From CAZAYP01 sp964489425 [NCBI: uncultured Verrucomicrobiota bacterium] (GTDB lineage Bacteria; Verrucomicrobiota; Kiritimatiellia; RZYC01), in NCBI GenBank assembly GCA_964489425.1, contig CAZAYP010000014.1, positions 1-64,000 of the forward strand: 64,000 nt of DNA, given 5' to 3'. The position numbers were made by a program, and so were the translations under genes. Below the pieces are notes generated by a model, which was not told where the DNA came from, ran no database searches, and saw only the letters and a program-made list of their open reading frames with translations. Of this stretch, positions 57,601 through 64,000 are shown in pieces (positions within the stretch are counted from its first letter, which is position 1; every line of letters begins with the position of its first letter).

Positions 57601-58047
57601 TCACAGTCCCCCCTGGCCCGGCTCAGTGCCCCAGGTGAATCCAGTTTCGCTCAAGCCGTTTTCCCACAAAATCAGCAGCACCCGCGCGGCGCCCTTTTGC
57701 CAGACGTTAATGGCATAGAGTGGTTCGCCGCCGTGCCGTCCCGCGCGTTCGGGAATGCGCATCACAAAGTGCCAACCCCCTTGCCGAAACCGCGTGCGGA
57801 ACGCTTGGTCCGTTGCATTGAACCCGCTCCTTACCAAGCCCGTTTCTCGCCATGCTTGCGCGCCGCCTTCCTTCTCCTGAACCACTGCAAAGGGCGGCAG
57901 ACCTGGGCGATTGGCCTGTCGCCTGGCCACGGTCCCCATCCGCACCGTGCCTGGCGCGGAGGGTGCCTGGCGAGTCGTCTGCGCGCTAGCCTCAACTGCT
58001 AGCATGGCCGCAAGCAGCGCCCAGCAGCCAGACAACCCAAGCCGCAT
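57601..58047 (-). CDS. Small exported protein of the Tad operon, function unknown
   Basis: 148 residues from ATG at 58047, one base after the preceding TAG, with GGAG 8 bp upstream inside the previous gene. Signal peptide ends VEASAQ. The mature part is basic with no motif I recognise. Position between a pseudopilin and cpaB suggests an accessory pilus role. A 179 bp gap follows it without a clear terminator. Confidence 0.7.
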   Translation of the reverse strand: MRLGLSGCWALLAAMLAVEASAQTTRQAPSAPGTVRMGTVARRQANRPGLPPFAVVQEKEGGAQAWRETGLVRSGFNATDQAFRTRFRQGGWHFVMRIPERAGRHGGEPLYAINVWQKGAARVLLILWENGLSETGFTWGTEPGQGGL

Positions 58048-58048
58048 C

Positions 58049-58903
58049 CTATTCGCTCCAGTCTTCATACTGCGCAAACCGATCATACGTGAACACCACG
58101 GGAGGCATGGGTGGCTTATCCACCTTGGCCAGTTGTTCCTCAGTAATGGGCTGCATTTCCTCAATGTCGGGCCAGTTCTCGTACCGGACGTCCCACCGCC
58201 ACGGACGGCACATGAAATTGAACAAGTCGCCTGCGAGTTGATCGGGATCCCATGTGCGATAGGCCTGCGACCCAAATGGCGTGCGCATCATGACAACAGA
58301 CCGGGAAGTCAGGGTTGGTTCTTCCGGGTCGCGCCCGGAAATGGCAACGCCCTCGCCCGGGGGAAGGGCCACGTTGGTACCCAAGGCCGCGGTCCAAAAC
58401 ATGCTCGCCTCAAGCCAAGCCCGCGTCCATTGCGGCATGTCCATCTCAACCTCAACCCATGCCCCATAAGGATAGGCCCACAGGTCGCCGCGTGTGCCAT
58501 AATAACTCGTCTCCATATACAACCGTTGCTCCCCCGTCTCCTCATCCACAAAATTGGCTGCCATGGGCGTCACCACGTCGAGGTTGGCATAGGTGCCATG
58601 ATCTGTTGGTGTGGGCGGACGTTCGTATCGCACATCGCGAACCGTCTGGTTGCCCACCCGGTTACTGGGAAAAAGACAGCTGATTATATCAGCCTTGATG
58701 TAGCCCTTGGTTTTTGTATGCCGGTTTCCGGCATTCCAGGCCGCATACCGGTCAGCGGTCACGAGTTTGCACTTGACGAGGACCAAGTCTCCCAGCCACA
58801 TGATGATGCCAAGCATGACGATGAACAATGCCATGGATATCACCAATTCCATTAGAATGGAACCGCCACGGGTGGCATGGGACAATGGGGTCCGGTCATT
58901 CAT
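58049..58903 (-). CDS. TadE/F-like pseudopilin
   Basis: 284 residues. Class III signal sequence with predicted cleavage in TRGG/SILMEL (Glu at +5) followed by a hydrophobic helix (VISMALFIVMLGIIMWLGDLVLV). The 240-residue extracellular part has no known domain. Its ATG overlaps the pilin gene before it by 8 bp. Probably processed by TadV and placed in or near the pilus. Confidence 0.8.
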   Translation of the reverse strand: MNDRTPLSHATRGGSILMELVISMALFIVMLGIIMWLGDLVLVKCKLVTADRYAAWNAGNRHTKTKGYIKADIISCLFPSNRVGNQTVRDVRYERPPTPTDHGTYANLDVVTPMAANFVDEETGEQRLYMETSYYGTRGDLWAYPYGAWVEVEMDMPQWTRAWLEASMFWTAALGTNVALPPGEGVAISGRDPEEPTLTSRSVVMMRTPFGSQAYRTWDPDQLAGDLFNFMCRPWRWDVRYENWPDIEEMQPITEEQLAKVDKPPMPPVVFTYDRFAQYEDWSE

Positions 58904-59222
58904 CCACGTTGCTCATGTATTCCTGGTAAGACCGGGCGGCTTTCATGTCTTCATTGCGATCGGCTCGGCGCATTTTCAGTTCTGTTAAGGCTTTGTCGCT
59001 TTGCAGCAGGGTCGCATCGGTTGCCGCAAACCACCCAGACATCACGCCCCGACTGAAAATAACTACCGCCATTGTGCAAACCGTGGCAATCAACAAAACG
59101 ATTAGTACGTATTCCATTTTTACCGCGCCGGTTCGAGCGGTCCATGTTTCAGCGCGACTAGGTAACATCCGGGCGGGTTCCGGACTCTTGGCATCCATCA
59201 CTTTTTTAACAGTCTTTTTCAT
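58896..59222 (-). CDS. Flp-like pilin
   Basis: 108 residues from ATG at 59222 (GGAGG about 5 bp upstream; an ATG four codons earlier overlaps that site). Predicted TadV cleavage in RTG/AVKMEYVL with Glu+5 and Tyr+6 as in Flp pilins, then one helix (VLIVLLIATVCTMAVVIF) and a charged 50-residue tail. The leader is long (about 37 residues) for Flp. Confidence 0.78.
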   Translation of the reverse strand: MKKTVKKVMDAKSPEPARMLPSRAETWTARTGAVKMEYVLIVLLIATVCTMAVVIFSRGVMSGWFAATDATLLQSDKALTELKMRRADRNEDMKAARSYQEYMSNVDE

Positions 59223-59261
59223 TGAACCCTCCATTCGACTCCGTTGTGAGTTCGCGGCGCC

Positions 59262-60986
59262 CTAATGTAATATCAGCTTTTTCCTGCTGATGGCGGCCCA
59301 GTCCGGCGCGCTCCAGGTTTGTTCGTTAGGCTTGCCGCTCGCAGGGCCTGCAGACATGCCCTGGGGCGCCCCCTGTACTGCCAGGCTGGCAGCAGCGCCG
59401 TCAAACAATGGCTGCCATGTGCTATTGGCAACCTCCTCTAAAACCTTACCACCGGTTACCTGGTAAAATTGCCCGGTTTGCGCCCATGACCAGGCCCGGT
59501 GCAGCGGCAACAAGGTGGCATCCCAGTCGGAATTGCACAGATTCTGAAACTTGATCTCGTACTCATTGGTCGGATGGGCTGCGTTTCCCTTGAGATATTC
59601 GTCTGAATCGCGGTTTGCCGGGCGCCATCGCGGCCAATAGGTTGGGTCGTATTTGCCTGTATTCGCTGGGTTTAGATTCTCGCTATTGCCCCAGTAGGGG
59701 TTATAGGCGGCCCGGGCTGCGCTGGCTGTCCACATGAACCGCTGATCGTTATTCACCGTGAAGGCCCGGTACATCCCTTCTTCGCCCCGCCTGCCGAAAA
59801 AGTAGAACAAGGGGTTGTTCATCCGGCGCGCCACGCCCACCACAATCGTCCCGCGCCTCCCAAAAAAGGACGGGTCTAAGCGATGCGGTATGGGTTGGGC
59901 GGTTTGTCGGAAGATTTCCTTGTATTTATGCTGTTCCAGACCCATTTCTCCAGTTATGTCGATCCAAGTATCATTTGTCGGGGCCAGGCAAGGTATGGGG
60001 ATACAGACGCCGGCTTTTTCTTCGTATTTTATCGAATGACGATACCAGCGTGCGACGAGGCAATCATCCTGCTGCTTATACCACCGTTGCAGACCCGACC
60101 TCTTTACCCACCACTTGCCCGTGCCGGGCCCGAACGTCTTCCCTGCGCCACCCCAGTAGCCGCCATATTTTAAAAACCAGTCTTCGTCATGAACAAAAGG
60201 CTTCAAGTAGGACACGGCTCCATGATCGCCACCATCCTGAAGAAGCACATAGCTGATGTTGGCGCCACCGGCCACGCGATCGTTGAACGTTTCCTTGATA
60301 TTCTTTTTTAGGGTTTCCTTCACTTGGTATTTAATCAAATTAGGTATGTCGTTGATCAGGCGTTGCTGCTCCTTGTTCATGGCCGACTGAATAATATCGT
60401 GCAACTTGCCCTTGGGATCTTTCCCCATCAATTCGGCCCACTTGGCGCTCTGGGCGATGGCCCTGTCCATGGCTCCCATAATTTGCTCCACGGTGACCAG
60501 GCGTTCTGGTTCGGAATGACGATTCAATTCAATTAAGCTAATATACCAATCGGTCTTGTTCCCACAATCGCTGGCTTCAGCCCACTCCTTAAGATTGTCC
60601 TTATCCTCTAGATACTGCCTGCACACCGCCTCCAGCCAGAAATGCACAATGTAATCCATCTGCATTTTGTTCAGCGTGACATAGAGCCAGGCCATGGCTT
60701 GGTTGATGACCGCGATGCGGGAGAGCACGTCGGCCTGGGCCACGGCGCCGGAATAGGCGGCGGCATCCGCGGCGTTCTGCAACTCGATCCGCTGGCGGAT
60801 GGTTTCGCCAATGGCATACACCGCCATGCTCATCAGGAACAGCAGCAGCATGCAGAGCATGGTCACCGCGAGCACCGCCCCATGCTCATCGCGATACAGT
60901 TTGGCGCAGAGATGCAAAGGGTTGGCCGGGGAATGCCGCCGGTTTGGAAGTCTGGGCGGTGTTGGCATGGTGAGGCCGGAATTCAT
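59262..60986 (-). CDS. tadG: TadG-like pilus assembly protein
   Basis: 574 residues. N-terminal TadG/TadE-type segment (EHGAVLAVTMLCMLLLFLMSMAVYAIGE) followed by RIELQNAADAAAYSGAVAQA, the hallmark of TadG N-termini (LQNAADAAALAGA). The Glu+5 for TadV cleavage is absent, as in most TadG. The long C-terminal part lacks an obvious VWA metal site. It lies 20 bp downstream of tadE. Confidence 0.82.
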   Translation of the reverse strand: MNSGLTMPTPPRLPNRRHSPANPLHLCAKLYRDEHGAVLAVTMLCMLLLFLMSMAVYAIGETIRQRIELQNAADAAAYSGAVAQADVLSRIAVINQAMAWLYVTLNKMQMDYIVHFWLEAVCRQYLEDKDNLKEWAEASDCGNKTDWYISLIELNRHSEPERLVTVEQIMGAMDRAIAQSAKWAELMGKDPKGKLHDIIQSAMNKEQQRLINDIPNLIKYQVKETLKKNIKETFNDRVAGGANISYVLLQDGGDHGAVSYLKPFVHDEDWFLKYGGYWGGAGKTFGPGTGKWWVKRSGLQRWYKQQDDCLVARWYRHSIKYEEKAGVCIPIPCLAPTNDTWIDITGEMGLEQHKYKEIFRQTAQPIPHRLDPSFFGRRGTIVVGVARRMNNPLFYFFGRRGEEGMYRAFTVNNDQRFMWTASAARAAYNPYWGNSENLNPANTGKYDPTYWPRWRPANRDSDEYLKGNAAHPTNEYEIKFQNLCNSDWDATLLPLHRAWSWAQTGQFYQVTGGKVLEEVANSTWQPLFDGAAASLAVQGAPQGMSAGPASGKPNEQTWSAPDWAAISRKKLILH

Positions 60987-61005
60987 GGGGTGTTATTGCC
61001 TTGGG

Positions 61006-61620
61006 TCATTGCAAATCGTACACCGGGTACCGGGTCTGGTAGGGTTTGGAGATGATGGCGGTTTCATGCAAAATGATGTGGGGATAGCCCACGATGTCCA
61101 CGTTCCGGTAGCGGTTGGAAGTGACGTCCGCGTGTTGCTCCTGCCACTCTTTGCCATATTCCCACGGGTTCACGCCCCACGCGATGATGGGCCCGGCAAT
61201 GGGCATGACCAAGGCAAAATCGAACTCCACATCCACCCGGAAGTTCCAAGGTACGCCGGAATTGAGCGGCGTAATGGTCACCCGGGTTTTATGCCGGACG
61301 CTGCCCGTGCCCGGAATGGTGCCCCACCCAGGAACCGAGCTGCGCAACGTCTCGTCTTCCTTGGCTTCCCCGATCACAACCCACGACAACACCCCCATGG
61401 CGGCCTTGGCCGCTGCCCACTGGTACTCGCTTTCATGAGCCGTCAACAAGGCCCGGGCCGCGGCCGTGGCCGCGTAATAGGTCACCAGCCGTGCCACCCA
61501 GATGTGGGCAATCTGCATGCAGCCGAGCATCAGCAACAATAACAAGGGCATGGCCAGGATAAACTCCAGCAGCATGGAACCGCCGGTGTTTTGCTGGGAA
61601 TGGAACCGCGGGCTCATCAT
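61006..61620 (-). CDS. tadE: TadE-like pseudopilin
   Basis: 204 residues. Cleavage in NTGG/SMLLEFILAMP (Glu+5, Phe+6) and helix ILAMPLLLLLMLGCMQIAHIWVARLV, then TYYAATAAARALL as in TadE. Minor pseudopilin of the Flp system. A 162 bp gap with an inverted repeat separates it from tadV. Confidence 0.88.
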   Translation of the reverse strand: MMSPRFHSQQNTGGSMLLEFILAMPLLLLLMLGCMQIAHIWVARLVTYYAATAAARALLTAHESEYQWAAAKAAMGVLSWVVIGEAKEDETLRSSVPGWGTIPGTGSVRHKTRVTITPLNSGVPWNFRVDVEFDFALVMPIAGPIIAWGVNPWEYGKEWQEQHADVTSNRYRNVDIVGYPHIILHETAIISKPYQTRYPVYDLQ

Positions 61621-61636
61621 GCCACCTTATCGGTAA

Positions 61637-61761
61637 CGCAAATGGACGCGGATGAACGCACCGGTGGGCATGCCGCGCGTTTTTGTTGCCGTACAACATC
61701 GTTTTCTATTTTTGGGCCATGCATGGACTGTTCCGCCTCTTCCGATTGGCGTCCATTTGCG
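61637..61761. repeat. Inverted repeat element between tadV and tadE (125 bp)
   Basis: CGCAAATGGACGC at 61637-61649 and its exact complement GCGTCCATTTGCG at 61749-61761 bound a noncoding stretch. The arm continues GGATGAACGC, recalling the GGATTAACAC arm of the 8260-8353 element, so the two may belong to one repeat family. Confidence 0.55.
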
Positions 61762-61782
61762 GTTGGTTCCATTAGCGGTCCC

Positions 61783-62295
61783 TCACATGGTCCCCAGCGT
61801 CACCAGCATGCCCATGGCAATGGCCAGGCTGTAAGGTATGCGCACGCGCTCGTCCTGGACGCTGGGCAGCGCCGCTGCGCCGGCCCTGCGGTCGTAGCGC
61901 GGATTGAACGCGCAATGGGCCAGATGCTTCAGGCGGGCGGGATTCACCGCGCCCGCCATCAGCATCACCGTGGCCATGACCAAACCTGCCAGCGATGAGA
62001 GCACCAGCAGGCTGACCAAACCCGGCCACCCCACCGCTGCTCCCGCCGCCAGCATCATCTTCACATCTCCCCCGCCCGCTGCCCGGATGAGCCACGGAAC
62101 CAGCAGGAACAGCCCAGCCACCATCCCGGCCCCGACTCCACTCGCCATCCCCGGAAGACCGCGCTGCAGATACTGAAGCACCAGGAAGAGAACCGCACCG
62201 CCCAACGTCCAGACATTTGGCAGTCTTCTTTCTCTCACATCGTGCCAGCATAGCAGCGCGCTCCAGGTGATGTAGATGGGCCATAGGTATGTCAT
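61783..62295 (-). CDS. tadV: TadV/CpaA prepilin peptidase
   Basis: 170 residues with about six membrane helices. The two aspartates of A24 prepilin peptidases are present: Asp19 in WHDVRERRLPN and the GGGDVKMM Asp. It cleaves the Flp pilin and pseudopilin leaders at the inner membrane. The start has only a weak ribosome site; it follows the flp stop by 10 bp. Confidence 0.92.
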   Translation of the reverse strand: MTYLWPIYITWSALLCWHDVRERRLPNVWTLGGAVLFLVLQYLQRGLPGMASGVGAGMVAGLFLLVPWLIRAAGGGDVKMMLAAGAAVGWPGLVSLLVLSSLAGLVMATVMLMAGAVNPARLKHLAHCAFNPRYDRRAGAAALPSVQDERVRIPYSLAIAMGMLVTLGTM

Positions 62296-62305
62296 GAATA
62301 TTTTA

Positions 62306-62632
62306 CTATTCGCCTGCAGGGGCCGTATAATGTTTGTTGTGAGATTTTACTGCTTCGCCTTGCGCCGTCGAAGCCGTTGTACGCGCCTTCTCTTGTGCTG
62401 TAAGCGCAGCTTTACCATCCCCAGTCGCCCCCTGCGCCGCCGCACCAAACATGTTAATAATGGCTTCCCCAAAAAATGCTACGCCGGCAATACACGCTGC
62501 GGCGATGAGCACCGCGACGATGACGTACTCCATCATGACGGCGCCGGTTTTATCGCTGGTGAGCTTGCACAGCATGCGGCCGAGCAGGGTCCGTTTCGCG
62601 CGCTTGATCTGATACATTAATTTGCTATTCAT
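62306..62632 (-). CDS. flp: Flp major pilin candidate
   Basis: 108 residues. Predicted cleavage in DKTG/AVMMEYVIVAVLIAA with Glu+5 and Tyr+6, then a single helix and an Ala/Thr/Gly-rich tail. Strong ribosome site (AGGGAAG). Next to tadV, the usual place of the major pilin. The mature form (about 77 residues) is a little longer than typical Flp (50-60). Confidence 0.85.
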   Translation of the reverse strand: MNSKLMYQIKRAKRTLLGRMLCKLTSDKTGAVMMEYVIVAVLIAAACIAGVAFFGEAIINMFGAAAQGATGDGKAALTAQEKARTTASTAQGEAVKSHNKHYTAPAGE

Positions 62633-62708
62633 GGTTACTTCCCTTTCTTTTTTATTTGGCGGGTCGTTGGACGCGCCGGGTTTTCTCTGTTGCTACCTTG
62701 CCTCTGGG

Positions 62709-62966
62709 TCACGGAATGGGCAGGGCGATGCCTTTCATGATGCGGCGATACACCTCGACCATACTGTTACCTAAAATTCCATAATCAGAGCCTTCGACTG
62801 TGCCGGGCATGTTGAAAACCGCATCCGTGGTCTGGGGCTGGCCAGTGAGATCGAAAAACGGGCTGGCCGCGCCGATGAGGAAGAGGATGATGATGACATT
62901 GATCAGCACATATTCCATGAGCATGCCGCCGCGTTCGTCCCGCATCAACCGCCTGCAAGTATTCAT
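62709..62966 (-). CDS. Flp-like pilin, first gene of the locus
   Basis: 85 residues from ATG at 62966; alternative starts lie at 62975 (ATG) and 63029 (GTG), none with a strong ribosome site. Predicted cleavage in DERG/GMLMEYVLINV (Glu+5, Tyr+6), one helix, then about 45 polar residues. First gene after the sigma-54 promoter at 63099. Confidence 0.78.
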   Translation of the reverse strand: MNTCRRLMRDERGGMLMEYVLINVIIILFLIGAASPFFDLTGQPQTTDAVFNMPGTVEGSDYGILGNSMVEVYRRIMKGIALPIP

Positions 62967-63098
62967 CGTGTCCATCCGGTTCGTCAAAGTCACGCCAAGA
63001 ATCCAGTAGTTTTTATTCGTTTTATTCACATTAACCGATTACTATTATCTGTTGCAATCATTTAGGGTCTGCTGTCTTTTTCTGTTGGCAAACTGTAC

Positions 63099-63115
63099 AG
63101 CATACTTCGTGCCAA
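63099..63115 (-). promoter_or_regulatory. Sigma-54 promoter of the Tad pilus locus
   Basis: Minus strand TTGGCACGAAGTATGCT matches TTGGCACG-N4-TTGCT with one mismatch and 12 bp between GG and GC. Transcription would begin near 63087, about 120 nt before the first pilin gene. Confidence 0.75.
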
Positions 63116-63727
63116 CTATTGTATATCTCCAATCGATTGGGACGTTGTTTTGCGGAAACGCCGCCGTTTTCCGTAATGCATAATGTACAACAAATTGACA
63201 TTCAAGATGATGCGAGTTTTGTCGGGCGATTCGTTGTTGATCTGGTTGTGCCGATTTATCTTGTGCGTAAAGCCGTGCCGTCTGTGTGTGTACAGGCTAT
63301 AAACGCATTTGCCTGGATTCCGATTTTGAATTGTGTGTTTTCCAAACACACGGTGTGCGGATAATGGACGACACCCACGGCAATTCTCATGATACCGCCG
63401 CTGCCGCCGGTGTAGCCCCGGCACGCTGTCGCCGGGATTGGCGGGAGTCGTCGAAAAGGCCGGTGTTCCTCCCGGTAAGCCCATGCGTTCGCGGCATCCG
63501 CCGGCCATGGTGGAGCACGCACCGAAAATCGCGAGGAACCATAAAGGATTCCCGTGCTGGTCCGGGTGAACAGGTCGCGCCGGCCGGTGTAACGGATCCA
63601 GACGCAGGTGCTTGCAAATGAAAATCGGGTTGCTGCATTGCGCGTCATCCGTTCGCGGGTTCAATAGTAGTTCTGGCCTCCAATGATTCCTTCGTGCTCG
63701 GAGTCCTGATAGCCCGTGCACACCGCA
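63116..63727. other. Region without a supported gene
   Basis: About 610 bp between the pilus promoter and the gene entering at the right edge. Overlapping frames on both strands reach 110-200 codons but conflict with each other, lack ribosome sites and signal peptides and match nothing known to me. The 63370-63650 part is G/C-rich like coding DNA and may be a gene remnant. Confidence 0.4.
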
Positions 63728-64000
63728 TTATCTCCTGCCAATCCAAGTGCCTGGCTTGTATTCCTGCCACTCCAGTCCGGTGATTTCCGGCTTGCTGGAG
63801 CTTAAGATGACCATCCGGTCGATGGGCCGCATTTTTTGGACCCAAGGTTGATAGGTGCTGGGATGATGACCCTGGTATTGGATGTTGCGAAAGATTTTCA
63901 GGTCTTCCGGCGGCATCAGACCTGGTTCGTAGCCTAGCACGTACCGCCACGGGGCGGTTGGATTCCTTAAAAACCAAGTGTAGAATACGCCCATGGAATC
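63728..64000 (-). CDS. C-terminal fragment of an unidentified protein (5' end outside window)
   Basis: The frame is open from the window edge to a TAA at 63728 (90 codons). The visible end (VFYTWFLRNPTAPWRYVLG, then MVILSSSKPEITG, ending TWIGRR) has no motif I recognise. Frame and composition look coding. Orientation matches the pilus genes, but the gap and promoter between argue for a separate unit. Confidence 0.5.
   Translation of the reverse strand, partial: DSMGVFYTWFLRNPTAPWRYVLGYEPGLMPPEDLKIFRNIQYQGHHPSTYQPWVQKMRPIDRMVILSSSKPEITGLEWQEYKPGTWIGRR

Noticed and set aside
63116-63721. 201-codon and overlapping frames near the right edge
   Set aside because: Three overlapping frames on the minus strand and one on the plus strand conflict, none with start signals or known domains.

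Overview
This 64 kb window comes from a bacterial chromosome of roughly 55-60% GC. It most resembles the PVC superphylum (Kiritimatiellota, Verrucomicrobiota or Lentisphaerota). That placement rests on gene content only: large secreted repeat proteins (Ycf48-like, GloVer/TIG, beta-helix, FG-GAP), Thr-Pro linkers, an FGE-fold protein, an FHA-rich Tad pilus locus and short dispersed inverted repeats. No rRNA or intact tRNA is present to confirm it.

Region 1 (1-25.4 kb, all minus strand) is an island of secreted proteins. It holds a partial SpvB/Rhs-like FG-GAP protein (runs off the left edge, 891 codons visible), three mosaic paralogues with C-terminal Ig/carboxypeptidase-regulatory-like modules, two Ycf48-like repeat paralogues, a secreted GH13 amylase, two secreted phospholipase-D-fold proteins that each end in a CBM20 starch-binding module, and a beta-helix protein. 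Seven copies of GGAAGA-N16-CGACT, all with exactly 16 bp spacing, precede the transcription units. They look like promoters of one ECF-type sigma factor, which would make the island a single regulon.

Region 2 (25.4-27.85 kb) looks like a decayed junction: a frameshifted GloVer/TIG pseudogene, a bidirectional terminator, the 3' half of a tRNA gene including CCA, and about 600 bp without a supported gene.

Region 3 (27.85-39.9 kb, plus strand) starts with a good sigma-54 promoter and a Sel1/ankyrin protein. An FHA-GAF histidine kinase, a TraT-like protein, a HEAT-like lipoprotein, a VWA/Thr-Pro/FG-GAP surface protein, an FGE-fold protein with an HExxH-containing C-terminal extension, and a small secreted protein follow.

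Region 4 (40-63.1 kb, minus strand) is a Tad/Flp pilus locus: three Flp-like pilins, TadV prepilin peptidase, TadE- and TadG-like proteins, a pseudopilin, CpaB, CpaC secretin, an FHA-fused TadA ATPase, TadB, TadC and two FHA-transmembrane proteins. Downstream, behind its own candidate sigma-54 promoter, lies an unusual operon of a 1387-residue RHS protein, a second CpaF-type ATPase and an FHA-GAF sigma-54 activator. Candidate sigma-54 promoters precede the pilus locus, the RHS operon and the Sel1/ankyrin gene, so the activator probably controls all three, including its own operon. A C-terminal gene fragment enters at the right edge.
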